Source: an uncultured Acidobacteriota bacterium
GTDB taxonomy: Bacteria; Acidobacteriota; JAAYUB01
Assembly: GCA_937925645.1 (NCBI GenBank)
Contig: CALAMB010000486.1
Coordinates: forward strand, 12,556 to 76,555
Direction: 5' to 3'
Length of the DNA: 64,000 nt
Part shown: piece by piece, positions 1 to 8,378 of the stretch
How the letters are laid out: each line of letters starts with the position of its first letter
Position numbering within the stretch: position 1 is the first letter of the stretch
Notes under the pieces: model-generated
Seen by the model: the letters and a program-made list of their open reading frames with translations, nothing else
Told to the model about the DNA's origin: nothing
The model's database searches: none
Position numbers and translations under genes: made by a program

Positions 1-688
1 TGTTGCAGACGGCGATGCAGTTGTCGAACCGGTCCCGCACCACCTCGTACTCCACTTCCTTCCACCCCTTGAGCGACTGCTCCACGAGGATCTGCGGCGC
101 ACAGGCGAACGCCCGCTCGGCGCGGGCGGCCAGCTCCGCCGCGTCGGCGCAGAAGCCGCTCCCCTGCCCGCCCAGGGTGAAGGCGGCGCGGATGATCACC
201 GGGAAGCCGAGCGCACGGGCCGCCGCCGCGGCATCCGCCACGGAGGTGACCGCCATGCTGCGGATGGTGCGAACGCCGATCTCGTCGAGGCGCCGGACGA
301 ACCGCTCCCGGTCCTCGGTGTCGGCGATGGCCTCGATGGGCGTGCCCAGCACGCGGACGCCGTGCCGCTCCAGCGCCCCGGCGGCGTGGAGCTGCAGGCC
401 GCAGTTGAGCGCCGTCTGGCCGCCGAAGCCGAGGAGGATGCCGTCGGGCCGCTCCCGCCGGATCACCGCCTCGACGAAAAACGGCGTGACGGGGAGGAAG
501 TACACGCGGTCGGCCACACCCGCCGAAGTCTGCACCGTGGCGATGTTCGGGTTGATCAGGACGGTCCGGACGCCTTCCTCCCGCAGCGCCTTGAGCGCCT
601 GGGAGCCGGAGTAGTCGAACTCGCCCCCCTCACCGATCTTCAGCGCGCCGGAGCCCAGCACGAGCACGGAACGGATCTCAGCGGCCAT
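1..688 (-). CDS. carB: Carbamoyl-phosphate synthase large subunit, 5' part (runs off left edge)
   Basis: About 229 N-terminal residues are present; the rest lies beyond the left edge. CarB makes carbamoyl phosphate from bicarbonate, ATP and ammonia supplied by CarA, feeding pyrimidine and arginine synthesis. The N-terminus reads [20 protein letters not shown], the start of the first ATP-grasp half. The GSGALKIGE form recalls the Bacteroidetes/animal-CAD type more than the proteobacterial type (family knowledge, from memory). Further in, the ATP-grasp lysine/glycine-loop region ([14 protein letters not shown]) is intact. The ATG at 688 lies inside the last codons of carA (11-base overlap), so the two subunits are translationally coupled. 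Confidence 0.95.
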   Translation of the reverse strand, partial: MAAEIRSVLVLGSGALKIGEGGEFDYSGSQALKALREEGVRTVLINPNIATVQTSAGVADRVYFLPVTPFFVEAVIRRERPDGILLGFGGQTALNCGLQLHAAGALERHGVRVLGTPIEAIADTEDRERFVRRLDEIGVRTIRSMAVTSVADAAAAARALGFPVIIRAAFTLGGQGSGFCADAAELAARAERAFACAPQILVEQSLKGWKEVEYEVVRDRFDNCIAVCN

Positions 689-1769
689 GGCGCACCAGGT
701 CCATGAAATCGTCGAACAGAAACTCGGTGTCGGTGGGGCCGCCCGAGGCCTCGGGGTGGAACTGCACCGAGAAGAACGGTCGCGTCCGGTGGCGGAGCCC
801 CTCGTTGGTGCCGTCGTTCAGATTGACATAGAGGGGCTCCCAGCGGTCGTCGAGCCCCGCCGGGTCCACCGCGAAGCCGTGGTTCTGCGAGGTGATGAAT
901 GCCCGCGGCGTCCCGGGCCGGCCCACCGGCTGGTTGTGGCCGCGGTGGCCGAACGCCAGCTTGTAGGTGCGCGCGCCGGCCGCCAGCGCTAGCAGCTGGT
1001 GCCCCAGGCAGATGCCGAACACGGGCCGCCCCGCCTTCAGCGTCTGCCGGATGCGGGCCACCGCCGCGGCGCAGCGCGACGGGTCGCCGGGACCGTTGGA
1101 GACCACCAGGCCGTCGAAGTCCATGGCGGTGAAGTCGTGGTCCCACGGCACCCGGACCACGGTGGCGTCGCGGCGCAGGAGGCAGCGCAGGATGTTGTGC
1201 TTCACCCCGCAGTCCAGCAGCACGATCCGCCGCCGGCCGTCGCCGTAAGTCTGTACCGATCGCGTGCTCACCTGGGCCACCAGGTCTTCGCGGTTGGGAT
1301 CCCGCCACGGCCCGGAGGCAGCTTCCCCATCCGGGACGATCCGGCCGAGCAGGGTGCCGTGGGCGCGGAGGCGCTGGGCCAGCGCCCGGGTGTCCACGCC
1401 GGACAAGCCCGGCACGCCGTGGGCCGCCAGCCAGTCGCCGAGGCCGGTCCGGGCGGCCCAATGGCTGTGCCGTCCCGAGTAGTCGGCGATGACCAGACCG
1501 GCCACGCGGACCGCCTCCGATTCGAAGTTCTCGCAGACGCCCCTGTCGTACCGCAGCTCGGGCACGCCGTAGTTGCCCACCAGCGGATAGGTGATCACCA
1601 GGATCTGGCCGGTGTACGAGGGGTCCGACAGGCTCTCGGGGTAACCGGTCATGGCGGTGTTGAACACCACCTCGCCGGCCGCCGGCCGCACGGCGCCGAA
1701 GAGACGGCCGGTGTGCTCGCTGCCGTCCTCGAGGATCAGGCGGCCTGCCGCCGCCGCTGCCCACTGCAT
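678..1769 (-). CDS. carA: Carbamoyl-phosphate synthase small (glutaminase) subunit
   Basis: 363 residues. CarA hydrolyses glutamine and channels ammonia to CarB. The N-terminal CarA domain carries [20 protein letters not shown]; the C-terminal class I glutaminase domain has the nucleophile elbow GICLGHQ and the histidine/glutamate pair in VQFHPEA. The ATG at 1769 is chosen because a GGGGGCGC ribosome site precedes it and homology starts there ([17 protein letters not shown]); an in-frame extension to 1835 looks like leader sequence. A TATAAT element lies upstream on the minus strand at 1865-1860. It overlaps carB, giving a carAB operon. Confidence 0.96.
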   Translation of the reverse strand: MQWAAAAAGRLILEDGSEHTGRLFGAVRPAAGEVVFNTAMTGYPESLSDPSYTGQILVITYPLVGNYGVPELRYDRGVCENFESEAVRVAGLVIADYSGRHSHWAARTGLGDWLAAHGVPGLSGVDTRALAQRLRAHGTLLGRIVPDGEAASGPWRDPNREDLVAQVSTRSVQTYGDGRRRIVLLDCGVKHNILRCLLRRDATVVRVPWDHDFTAMDFDGLVVSNGPGDPSRCAAAVARIRQTLKAGRPVFGICLGHQLLALAAGARTYKLAFGHRGHNQPVGRPGTPRAFITSQNHGFAVDPAGLDDRWEPLYVNLNDGTNEGLRHRTRPFFSVQFHPEASGGPTDTEFLFDDFMDLVRHGR

Positions 1770-1859
1770 GAAAGCGCCCCCGAAAATTTCGGCAATGGTA
1801 ACACAACCTGCCGGCGTCGCTGAGCACTTTTTCAAACAGTGAATCGTTTCATGTAACCC

Positions 1860-1865
1860 ATTATA
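1860..1865 (-). promoter_or_regulatory. Candidate -10 element of carAB
   Basis: Perfect TATAAT read on the minus strand, about 90 bases upstream of the carA start. No good -35 hexamer at 16-18 bases (GGGAGT at 17), so this is a partial promoter call. Confidence 0.4.
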
Positions 1866-1978
1866 AAAAATGGAATTGAATTACTCCCTCTTCCGGCCCT
1901 ATGATGGGAGTGCGTGCCGCGCGGTCGTCGCTGCCTGACATCAGACGGGAGCGGCTGGATCCGGCCCCGGAGATCGCC

Positions 1979-2494
1979 ATGCTGACCGAGCTTCTGGCCC
2001 TGCACGAAATCTTCCGGCTCAACACCGGCCTGCTCCGCAACGCGTTGGCCGGGGTGGATGACGCCTCCGCCCGCCGCAAGCTCCATCCCGACATCAACCC
2101 CGTCGCGTTTCTGGTAATCCACCTTCTCGACGCCCGGTTCTCCATGGCCCGCATGATCGGCGCGCCGGCCGAAAATCCACATCAGGCGGCATGGGACGCG
2201 GCCTCCTCCTTCGACGCCCTGCCCGGCGTGCCCCCGCTGGAGGAACTGCTCGCCTTGTGGCACGGAGTATCCACGGCGCTGGCCGAACGCTGGCCGCGGA
2301 TGACCGCCGCCGACCTGGCGGCTCCGGCGCCCCACCCGTTCCCCGTCGCCGACCCTTCCCGCATGGGCGGACTGGCTTTCCTGCTGCAGCACGAGTCGTA
2401 CCACCTGGGGCAGCTCGGGTTGCTGCGCCGGATGCTGGGACTCCCCGCCATGATCTGGACGGCGGACATCCCGGGAACGTCGGACAGCCGATGA
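1979..2494 (+). CDS. DinB-like four-helix metal-binding protein
   Basis: 171 residues, mostly helical. Histidines in FLVIHLLDARFSMARM and in HESYHLGQLGLLRRM match the three-His metal site of the DinB/YfiT superfamily, whose members include thiol transferases and stress proteins of unknown substrate. The ATG at 1979 is preferred over an in-frame upstream start at 1901 because CGGAG sits 7 bases before it and the DinB domain starts at once (MLTELLALHE). Its TGA overlaps the next start as ATGA (2491-2494), so it is coupled to the phosphopantetheinyl transferase. The exact substrate cannot be read from sequence. Confidence 0.8.
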   Translation: MLTELLALHEIFRLNTGLLRNALAGVDDASARRKLHPDINPVAFLVIHLLDARFSMARMIGAPAENPHQAAWDAASSFDALPGVPPLEELLALWHGVSTALAERWPRMTAADLAAPAPHPFPVADPSRMGGLAFLLQHESYHLGQLGLLRRMLGLPAMIWTADIPGTSDSR

Positions 2495-3288
2495 TGGTCC
2501 CGCGCCATATCCCGACTGCACATTGGCTCTCCCCGCCGCCGGCAGGCCTTCCCGCCGCGGGCGAGCTCCACGTCTGGCGGGCCGGGCTGGACTGGGCGCC
2601 CGGCGCCCTGGTCGCGGCCGCATCCTCCCTGAGCCCCGACGAGCGCGAGCGCGCCGCGCGGCTGCGGCTGCCGGCGCACCGGGACGCCTTCGTCGCCGCC
2701 CGGGCGTTTCTCCGCGGCGTGCTGGCCCGCTGTCTCGGCGCCGACGCGGCGGCACTGCGCTTCGGAGCGACCGCCCACGGCAAGCCGTACCTGACCGCGC
2801 CCGCAACTTCCCTGCATTTCAACCTGGCTCACTCGGGCGGCGTAGCACTGCTCGCGGTGACCGGCGACGGGCCGGTCGGCGTCGACGTGGAACGCGTCCG
2901 CGCCGACCTGAACCTGGACGGGATCGCCCGGCGGTTCTTCCGCCCCGAGGAAGCGGCGGCGCTCGCGGCCCTGTCGCCGGCGCGGCGGACCGAGGCGTTC
3001 TTCGCCGTCTGGACGCGGAAAGAAGCCCTGCTCAAGGCGCTGGGCAAGGGGATCGCCGGCGGCGTGGACCGTTACGGCGTCACCGTGGCCCCGGAGGCGC
3101 CCGCCCGCGTGATCGCCGCCGCGGGCGGCCCCGGCGAGGCAGCCCGCTGGTGGGTGGCCGACCTCGCCGCCGGCTCCGGCTACCGCGCCGCCGTGGCGGC
3201 GCCGGCGGCGCCCCGCCGGGTGCTCACCTGGGCGTGGCCCGATCCGGTGGACAGCCCGGCATCCCGCGCAGCGGAGGAAATCCCATGA
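2491..3288 (+). CDS. 4'-phosphopantetheinyl transferase, Sfp type
   Basis: 265 residues. Transfers 4'-phosphopantetheine from coenzyme A onto the serine of carrier proteins. The diagnostic motifs are present: FNLAHSGGVALLAVT, then GVDVERV (magnesium-binding Asp/Glu) and FFAVWTRKEALLKALGKGI (W-x2-K-E-A-x3-K). Length and two-lobed organisation are those of Sfp rather than the short AcpS. No polyketide or peptide synthetase is in view, so its carrier protein is unknown. Start and stop overlap both neighbours by ATGA, which puts it in the middle of a three-gene coupled set. Confidence 0.9.
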   Translation: MMVPRHIPTAHWLSPPPAGLPAAGELHVWRAGLDWAPGALVAAASSLSPDERERAARLRLPAHRDAFVAARAFLRGVLARCLGADAAALRFGATAHGKPYLTAPATSLHFNLAHSGGVALLAVTGDGPVGVDVERVRADLNLDGIARRFFRPEEAAALAALSPARRTEAFFAVWTRKEALLKALGKGIAGGVDRYGVTVAPEAPARVIAAAGGPGEAARWWVADLAAGSGYRAAVAAPAAPRRVLTWAWPDPVDSPASRAAEEIP

Positions 3289-4133
3289 CCCAGCCGCCGT
3301 CCGCCACTTGGCGCCGGATCGCATTCGGGCTGCTCCCCGTCGCCCTGCTCGTCGCCCTGGTGGCCTCGACCGGTTGCCGACCGGAACCCCGTCGGGACTG
3401 GGCCGGCCTTAGCGCGGCTGCCGCCCGTGCCGGCGACTGGCACGTCGCGGGACGCGCATGGCTGGAAAATCCCGCCGCCGCCGAAGCGCACGGGCGCTTT
3501 CCGGACTACGACCGCGGCCGGCTCGATGGGTGGCGGCACGGGGACCGGCTGACCCTGACCCGGCAGGAGCCGGACGGCCTGGCGGAGACGGTGATCGTGG
3601 AAGGTCTCCAGGCCCGGAGCTTCGTCGTGCATCACTTCATCCGGTTTTTCGACGGTCGCACCGAGGGGACCCGCTTCGCGCTCGCCGGTCCGGGCGAGCT
3701 GTACGACAACTGGCCCGTCGCCGCCCTGCTTGTTGACGCCGCCCTCGGCTATCCCTGGCTGGGACCGGCCGGCCGGCCGCAGCCCACGGCAGGCCCTGAA
3801 CCGTTCCCCCACCGCCGCGCGCCCACGGTCTGGTTCCGGCTCACGCTCAGGCCTGATCCACTCCCGGGGTTCTCCGAATACCACGGCTTCCGGTTGGGGC
3901 TCTCCCCCCGCGACGGCCTCGTCCGAACCGCGGTGGGCGCCCTGCGGGAAAATCCGAAGGATCCCCGATCCGACATCCTGTACCGGGTGGTGGTGTTCGA
4001 CCGGGTGACCATTCGCACCATCGGCTCGGCGGAAGGGCTCCTGCCGCCGGCGGCCGCCGCCGCGCCCTGGCGGGACGTCGCGACGAACCAGGCGATCTCC
4101 CCGCCCCGCGAACTCATCGCCCCTACTCCCTGA
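3285..4133 (+). CDS. Predicted lipoprotein of unknown function
   Basis: 282 residues. The N-terminus has basic residues, a hydrophobic core and a lipobox-like VASTGC with Cys31, so it is probably lipid-anchored in the envelope. The mature part is rich in beta-like stretches (DRLTLTRQEPDGLAETVIVE, TVWFRLTLRP) and recalls LolA/LolB-type barrels, but no motif settles this. The start is fixed by GGAGGAAATCCC before the ATG and by the ATGA overlap with the preceding gene. It may be the last gene of the operon; the palindrome island follows. Confidence 0.7.
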   Translation: MTQPPSATWRRIAFGLLPVALLVALVASTGCRPEPRRDWAGLSAAAARAGDWHVAGRAWLENPAAAEAHGRFPDYDRGRLDGWRHGDRLTLTRQEPDGLAETVIVEGLQARSFVVHHFIRFFDGRTEGTRFALAGPGELYDNWPVAALLVDAALGYPWLGPAGRPQPTAGPEPFPHRRAPTVWFRLTLRPDPLPGFSEYHGFRLGLSPRDGLVRTAVGALRENPKDPRSDILYRVVVFDRVTIRTIGSAEGLLPPAAAAAPWRDVATNQAISPPRELIAPTP

Positions 4134-4174
4134 ATTCGTCGTCATCGCGGAGACACCGAGGCGTCGGATTCCAA

Positions 4175-4248
4175 CCGTACGCCGCGTTCGACGAACGCGG
4201 CCCGTTGTACCTCGCGCACTCCGTGCGCGTGTTCGGCCACGGCACGAT
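4175..4248 (+). repeat. Palindromic repeat, copy 1 (74 bp)
   Basis: Begins CCGTACGCCGCGTTCGACGA. Contains the perfect hairpin GCCGCGTTC-GAC-GAACGCGGC (4181-4201) and a second one, CGCGCAC-TCC-GTGCGCG. Copy 3 is identical in length with only two differences, one in the first loop and one in the second hairpin. Confidence 0.8.
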
Positions 4249-4274
4249 ATTTCTGTCCCGCGCGACACCGTCGT

Positions 4275-4305
4275 CCGTACGCCGCGTTCGATGAACGCGG
4301 CCCGT
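4275..4305 (+). repeat. Palindromic repeat, copy 2 (first 31 bp only)
   Basis: Same first hairpin (4281-4301) with loop GAT. After CCCGT the sequence departs from copies 1 and 3, so this is a truncated copy. Confidence 0.8.
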
Positions 4306-4371
4306 CCGATCAGCGGGCGCCAACGGATGGCGCTTCAGTTCCAGCATGAATGTGCCGCCGGTGCAGGAGCC

Positions 4372-4433
4372 GGCGGGCGACAGGCCCGCCACCACTTGCC
4401 CATTTTCACGGCGCCCGTCCGGCGGACGGGCGC
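4372..4433. repeat. Two further inverted repeats
   Basis: GGCGGGC-GACAG-GCCCGCC at 4372-4390 and GCGCCCGTC-CGGCG-GACGGGCGC at 4411-4433. They are unrelated in sequence to the 74-bp repeat but nested between its copies. Confidence 0.65.
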
Positions 4434-4440
4434 TACTTCG

Positions 4441-4514
4441 CCGTACGCCGCGTTCGATGAACGCGGCCCGTTGTACCTCGCGCACTCCATGCGCGTGTTC
4501 GGCCACGGCACGAT
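4441..4514 (+). repeat. Palindromic repeat, copy 3 (74 bp)
   Basis: Full-length copy matching 4175-4248. It is followed by a partial fourth copy of the second half (GTACCTCGCGCACTCCGT, 4519-4536) that runs into the inverted repeat CACTCCG...CGGAGTG (4529-4553), then GCAGGC-GGGAT-GCCTGC at 4578-4594. Confidence 0.8.
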
Positions 4515-4661
4515 CACAGTACCTCGCGCACTCCGTTCGCGAGTTTCGGAGTGATGCGCGTCCAGATGCGCGCGACGGCAGGCGGGATGCCTGCACCACA
4601 TCGGGCGCGTTGCATCGCAGCGCACGTCCCGGGGAGATCCTTCGCACACGCCACTTCAACC

Positions 4662-4690
4662 TTGACAAACGCGCCCGGTTGATTTAAAAA
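4662..4690 (+). promoter_or_regulatory. Sigma-70-type promoter of the pheA operon
   Basis: Perfect -35 TTGACA (4662-4667), 17-base spacer, -10 TAAAAA (4685-4690). Predicted transcription start near 4697, leaving a leader of about 210 bases before pheA. Confidence 0.75.
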
Positions 4691-4745
4691 TGGGCCGATC
4701 GAAACCGACACGGAGCGATTCAATCGGACTAGGATAGTGCGCGTG

Positions 4746-4829
4746 ATGTTTGTCAACGGCCGGTCCCGCTTCTACTTTTACTTCTATTTTCCGCCTTCGC
4801 GGGGCCGGGGGAGCATGCGCGCCGACTAG
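4746..4829 (+). CDS. Phe/Tyr leader peptide of the aromatic operon attenuator
   Basis: 27-codon reading frame MFVNGRSRFYFYFYFPPSRG... ending in TAG. Codons 9-15 (4770-4790) read Phe-Tyr-Phe-Tyr-Phe-Tyr-Phe. Such a run of the operon's own end products just upstream of an intrinsic terminator is the signature of ribosome-mediated attenuation, as in the enterobacterial pheA leader. AGGA at 4731-4734 could serve as ribosome site; an in-frame GTG at 4743 gives better spacing (8 bases) than the ATG at 4746. The peptide itself probably has no function beyond being translated. Too short for ordinary gene callers. Confidence 0.85.
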   Translation: MFVNGRSRFYFYFYFPPSRGRGSMRAD

Positions 4830-4884
4830 CTGACCAGCCAGATCGAACGTTCCCAAAAGCCCCGAAGCGATTCGGGGCTTTTTT
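4760..4884 (+). promoter_or_regulatory. Transcription attenuator: three alternative hairpins before pheA
   Basis: Segment 1 CCGGTCCCGC (4760-4769) pairs with segment 2 GCGGGGCCGG (4799-4808): 10 pairs with one G-U, and the Phe/Tyr codons form the loop. Segment 2 can instead pair with segment 3: CTT and CGGGGC (4795-4797, 4800-4805) with GCCCCG and AAG (4859-4867). Segment 3 otherwise forms the terminator with segment 4. A ribosome stalled at 4770-4790 would mask segment 1 and free segment 2 to block the terminator. A ribosome that reaches the TAG at 4827 lets 1:2 form, so the terminator forms and transcription stops. Confidence 0.85.
4855..4884 (+). terminator. Intrinsic terminator of the attenuator
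   Basis: AAAAGCCCCGAA-GCGA-TTCGGGGCTTTT: 12 paired bases, a GNRA tetraloop and a T run (4879-4884), ending 23 bases before the pheA start. A terminator placed between a strong promoter and its gene makes sense only if it is conditional. Confidence 0.9.
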
Positions 4885-4907
4885 ATTTTCAGCGGAGGTA
4901 GACGACC

Positions 4908-5753
4908 ATGCGCATCGCGATCCAGGGCGGCATCGGGTCATTCCACCACGAGGCGGCCGACCGCTTTGCGCCCGGCGCCGCCGAGCCGGTGGTCTGCCGC
5001 ACGTTCCGCGCCGTGTGCGAGGCGGTGCGCACCGGCGCCGCCGCGCGCGGTCTCATGGCGGTGGAGAACTCGCTGGCGGGCGGCATCGTCGCCAACTTCG
5101 CCCTGCTGGGCGAGTATCCGCTCCACGTGCACGAGGAACTGTACCTGCGCGTGGAGCAGCACCTCCTGGCCCTGCCCGGCCAGCGGCTGGCGGACATCCG
5201 CACCGTGCGCTCCCACCCCGTGGCCCTGCTCCAGTGCAGCCGCTTCCTGGCGGCCCACCCGCACCTGGAGTGCGTGGAGAGCTGGGACACCGCCGAAAGC
5301 GCCGCGGACATCCGACTCGGGGGCTTGCGCGGCGCCGCCGCCATCGCCGGCCCGCTGGCCGCCGAGCTTCACGGTCTGGCGACGCTCGCCACCGGCATCC
5401 AGGACCACACCGACAACTTCACCCGCTTCCTCGTGCTCGCCGCGACCGCGCCGGAGGCGGCCGCGCCGCCGGACAAGGCGTCGGTGCAGTTCCGCCTGCC
5501 CCACCGGCCGGGAACGCTGGCCGCCGCGCTGGCGGCGCTGCGCCGCGGCGGGGTGAACCTGACCTTCATCCAGTCGCTCCCCATCGCCGAGAACCCATAC
5601 GAGTACGTCTTTCACGTGGACCTCGAATGGGAGCGCCCCGGCGCCCTCGACGCGGCGATGGCCGCGCTGAGCGGCCGTGCCGCGGCGGTACGCCTCGTGG
5701 GCGCCTATCGCCGCGGCTGCCGCCCCGTGGCAGCCCGGGCGGTGACGTCATGA
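4908..5753 (+). CDS. pheA: Prephenate dehydratase
   Basis: 281 residues, the usual length of monofunctional PheA. Converts prephenate to phenylpyruvate, the committed step to phenylalanine. The periplasmic-binding-protein-like catalytic region begins MRIAIQGGIGSFHHEAA and carries the conserved TRF of DNFTRFLVLA. The C-terminal ACT domain (from about residue 190: FRLPHRPGTLAAALAALRRG, then NPYEYVFHVDLEW) is the allosteric phenylalanine-binding module, so the enzyme is likely feedback-inhibited as well as attenuated. GGAGG at 4893-4897 precedes the ATG. It overlaps the next gene as ATGA. Confidence 0.95.
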   Translation: MRIAIQGGIGSFHHEAADRFAPGAAEPVVCRTFRAVCEAVRTGAAARGLMAVENSLAGGIVANFALLGEYPLHVHEELYLRVEQHLLALPGQRLADIRTVRSHPVALLQCSRFLAAHPHLECVESWDTAESAADIRLGGLRGAAAIAGPLAAELHGLATLATGIQDHTDNFTRFLVLAATAPEAAAPPDKASVQFRLPHRPGTLAAALAALRRGGVNLTFIQSLPIAENPYEYVFHVDLEWERPGALDAAMAALSGRAAAVRLVGAYRRGCRPVAARAVTS

Positions 5754-6841
5754 CCCGCGCCGCGCCGAATCCGCCGGCCGCGCCGTCCCTCTGGCTCAAG
5801 GGGCGGCCGTACGTCATCGCCGGACCCTGCAGCGCCGAAACGGAGGCGCAGGTGCTCCGCACGGCGCGCCGGCTGCGGCGGGACCGGCGGGTGGCCGCGT
5901 TCCGGGCCGGCATCTGGAAGCCCCGCACCCGGCCCGACTGCTTCGAAGGGGTGGGCGCGGCCGGGCTGCCGTGGCTCCAGCGCGTCCGCCGGGAGACGGG
6001 CCTGCCCGTGGCGGTGGAGGTGGCCCGCGCCCAGCACGTCTACGAGGCGCTGAAGCACGGCGTCGACATCCTCTGGGTGGGGGCGCGCACCACGGTCAAT
6101 CCGTTCTCGGTGCAGGAGGTGGCCGAGGCGCTCCGCGGCGCCGACGTCCCGGTGTGGGTGAAGAACCCCGTCAGCCCCGACCTGTCGCTCTGGCTTGGAG
6201 CAGTGGAACGCCTGGCGCGAGTGGGCATCCGGCGGCTGGGCGCCATCCACCGCGGCTTCTCCACCGCCGACGCCGGCCCGTGGCGGAACGCGCCGCAGTG
6301 GGAACTGGCGCTGGCTTTTCGAAAGGAGGCGCCGGATCTGCCGCTGCTCGGCGACCCCAGCCACCTGGGCGGCCGGCGGCAATTCGTCGCCGAGATCGCC
6401 CGGCGCGCCCTGGACCTCGGCTTCGACGGGCTCATGGTCGAAGCGCACACCCGCCCCGCTGCGGCGCTCAGCGACGCCGCCCAGCAGCTCACGCCGGCGG
6501 CGCTGTCGGCGCTCCTCGACGAGCTGCCCGGCCGCCGGCGCGGCGCGGCGCGCGATGCCGCGCCCGAAGCGGGTTTGGCGGCGCTCCGCGGCGAGATCGA
6601 CCGCCTCGACGAGGAGCTCATGCGGCTCCTGTCGCACCGCAACCTGGTGGCGGGCCAGATCGGCCGCTACAAGAAGGCGCACCGCATGGTGGCGTTCCAG
6701 GGCGGCCGCTGGCGGCAGGTGCTGGACGACCGGCTGGAGCAGGCCGTCCGGCTGGGCCTCGACCGGCGGCTGGTGGAGGAGATCCTGCAGCGGATCCACG
6801 ACCTGTCGCTCCAGGTCCAGGCCGCGGCCATGCGGCGCTGA
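5750..6841 (+). CDS. DAHP synthase fused to chorismate mutase
   Basis: 363 residues. The first ~260 are a type I-beta 3-deoxy-7-phosphoheptulonate synthase, which condenses phosphoenolpyruvate and erythrose 4-phosphate (first shikimate step): IAGPCSAET, GIWKPRTRPD, GARTTVNPFS, DPSHLGGRR and VEAHTRP are all present. The last ~90 form an AroQ-type all-helical chorismate mutase (LRGEIDRLDEELMRLLSHRN, then IGRYKKAH). This DAHPS-CM order is known in Bacteroidetes, where the mutase tail gives prephenate-dependent inhibition. With pheA it covers entry to the pathway and the branch to Phe/Tyr. The ATG at 5750 overlaps the pheA stop. Confidence 0.94.
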   Translation: MTRAAPNPPAAPSLWLKGRPYVIAGPCSAETEAQVLRTARRLRRDRRVAAFRAGIWKPRTRPDCFEGVGAAGLPWLQRVRRETGLPVAVEVARAQHVYEALKHGVDILWVGARTTVNPFSVQEVAEALRGADVPVWVKNPVSPDLSLWLGAVERLARVGIRRLGAIHRGFSTADAGPWRNAPQWELALAFRKEAPDLPLLGDPSHLGGRRQFVAEIARRALDLGFDGLMVEAHTRPAAALSDAAQQLTPAALSALLDELPGRRRGAARDAAPEAGLAALRGEIDRLDEELMRLLSHRNLVAGQIGRYKKAHRMVAFQGGRWRQVLDDRLEQAVRLGLDRRLVEEILQRIHDLSLQVQAAAMRR

Positions 6842-7030
6842 GCGGCGCGCGCGGCATCCCCCCAACGACCGGTTGCGCCTCCGCGAGCCGCCGGCCGACG
6901 ACCGGACCTTCCGAATGGTTCGCCGTTGACACAGCCGCGGTGAGACCGGTGGAACCCGTGCCGGTCAGCCCGGCATCTCAACGACCATCACCGGTGAGAG
7001 AAACGGGACGACCATCGGAGCGACACAGCA

Positions 7031-8296
7031 ATGGCCCACTCAGAATCCCAATTGACCGACGCCGTCATCGTGGGCGCAGGCCTGGCCGGCCTGGCGTGCG
7101 CCCGGGTATTGCAGGCCGCGGGTCTCACCGTCACCGTACTCGAGGCATCGGACACACCCGGCGGCCGGGTGCGCACCGACGCCGTGGACGGCTTCCGCCT
7201 GGACCGGGGCTTTCAGGTGCTGCTCACCGCCTATCCGGAAGCCCGCCGGGTGCTGGACTACGCCGCCCTCGACCTGCGGCCCTTCGAGCCGGGAGCGCTT
7301 GTGCGCGCCAACGGCCGATTTCTCCGGTTGGCCGATCCCTTCCGTCGCCCCTCGCAGGCGCTGGCCGCGGCGCTGGCGCCGGTGGGCACCATCGGCGACA
7401 AGCTGCGCGTGGCCCGGCTGAGCCGTGCCCTCAAGCGGCTGTCGTCCGATGCCCTCCTCGACGCGCCGGACGGTTCCACGGCGGCCGAACTGGATGCGCT
7501 GGGTTTTTCGCCGACCATAGTGAAACGCTTCTTCCGCCCGTTCCTCGGCGGCGTGTTCCTGGAAAACGGCCTGGTGACGTCTCGTCGGATGTTCCGGTTC
7601 GTGTTCGGCCTGTTCGCCACCGGCGACGCCGCGCTGCCGGCGGGCGGCATGGGCGCCATTCCGGCCCAGCTCGCCGCGGCGCTCACCGAAGGCTCCGTGC
7701 GGCTCGACGCCCCGGTGGCGCGCCTCGACGGCACCGCCGCGGTGCTCGCCTCCGGCGAACGGGTGGCCGGGCGGACGGTGGTGCTGGCCGTGCCCGGCGC
7801 CGACGCGGCGCGCCTGGCGGACGCACCCGTCGCCGCGCCCGCCGCCAAGGGGGTCACCTGCCTGTACTACGCCGCCGACGTCGATCCCGTGGGCGAGCCC
7901 GTGCTGGTGCTCGACGGCGACGGAGCCGGCCCGGTGAACAACCTGTGCGTCCCGAGCGCCGTCGCCCCCGGCTACGCGCCGCCGGGGGCCGCGCTCGTTT
8001 CGGCCACGGTGCTGGGCGTCCCGGCGACTGACGACGCCGCGCTCGACGCGGCGGTCCGGAACCAGCTCCGCGGCTGGTTCGGCCCGGCCGTGGCGGGCTG
8101 GCGGCGCCTGCGGACCTACCGCATCCCCCACGCCCTGCCGGTGCGGGACGAGCTGGACCCGGCCGCCCTGCAGCGGCAGATCCGGATCCGCCCCGGCCTT
8201 TGGCGCTGCGGCGACGAGTGCGACACGCCGTCCATCAATGGCGCGCTTCGTTCCGGCCGGCTGGCCGCCGAGGCGATCCTGGCCGACCGCGGCTGA
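7031..8296 (+). CDS. FAD-dependent amine-oxidase/phytoene-desaturase-like oxidoreductase
   Basis: 421 residues. The N-terminal dinucleotide fold VIVGAGLAGLACARVLQAAG is followed by VLEASDTPGGRVRTD, the standard FAD motif pair of flavin amine oxidases, protoporphyrinogen oxidase and phytoene desaturases. The C-terminus (LWRCGDECDTPSINGALRSG) is the second FAD contact, typical of this superfamily. There is no carotenoid or heme gene next to it, so the substrate is open. CGGAG (7016-7020) is 10 bases upstream of the ATG. It stands alone, 189 bases after the aromatic operon. Confidence 0.85.
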   Translation: MAHSESQLTDAVIVGAGLAGLACARVLQAAGLTVTVLEASDTPGGRVRTDAVDGFRLDRGFQVLLTAYPEARRVLDYAALDLRPFEPGALVRANGRFLRLADPFRRPSQALAAALAPVGTIGDKLRVARLSRALKRLSSDALLDAPDGSTAAELDALGFSPTIVKRFFRPFLGGVFLENGLVTSRRMFRFVFGLFATGDAALPAGGMGAIPAQLAAALTEGSVRLDAPVARLDGTAAVLASGERVAGRTVVLAVPGADAARLADAPVAAPAAKGVTCLYYAADVDPVGEPVLVLDGDGAGPVNNLCVPSAVAPGYAPPGAALVSATVLGVPATDDAALDAAVRNQLRGWFGPAVAGWRRLRTYRIPHALPVRDELDPAALQRQIRIRPGLWRCGDECDTPSINGALRSGRLAAEAILADRG

Positions 8297-8378
8297 ATCG
8301 TCGCTCCCCTGGCAGAACATGCAGCGTACAACACCACCCGGACGTCTCCGCGGCCGATGCCGCGTGCCGGCCGGGCGC

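Noticed and set aside
4175-4594. CRISPR array
   Set aside because: Repeats are two full copies plus partial ones at unequal spacing, with internal hairpins and no cas genes; not a CRISPR.
6926-6931. TTGACA as -35 of the flavin oxidoreductase gene
   Set aside because: No acceptable -10 at 16-18 bases downstream.
5015-8031. Long plus-strand frames overlapping pheA, the DAHP synthase gene and the flavin oxidoreductase gene
   Set aside because: Out-of-frame Arg/Ala/Pro-rich shadows of well-supported genes.
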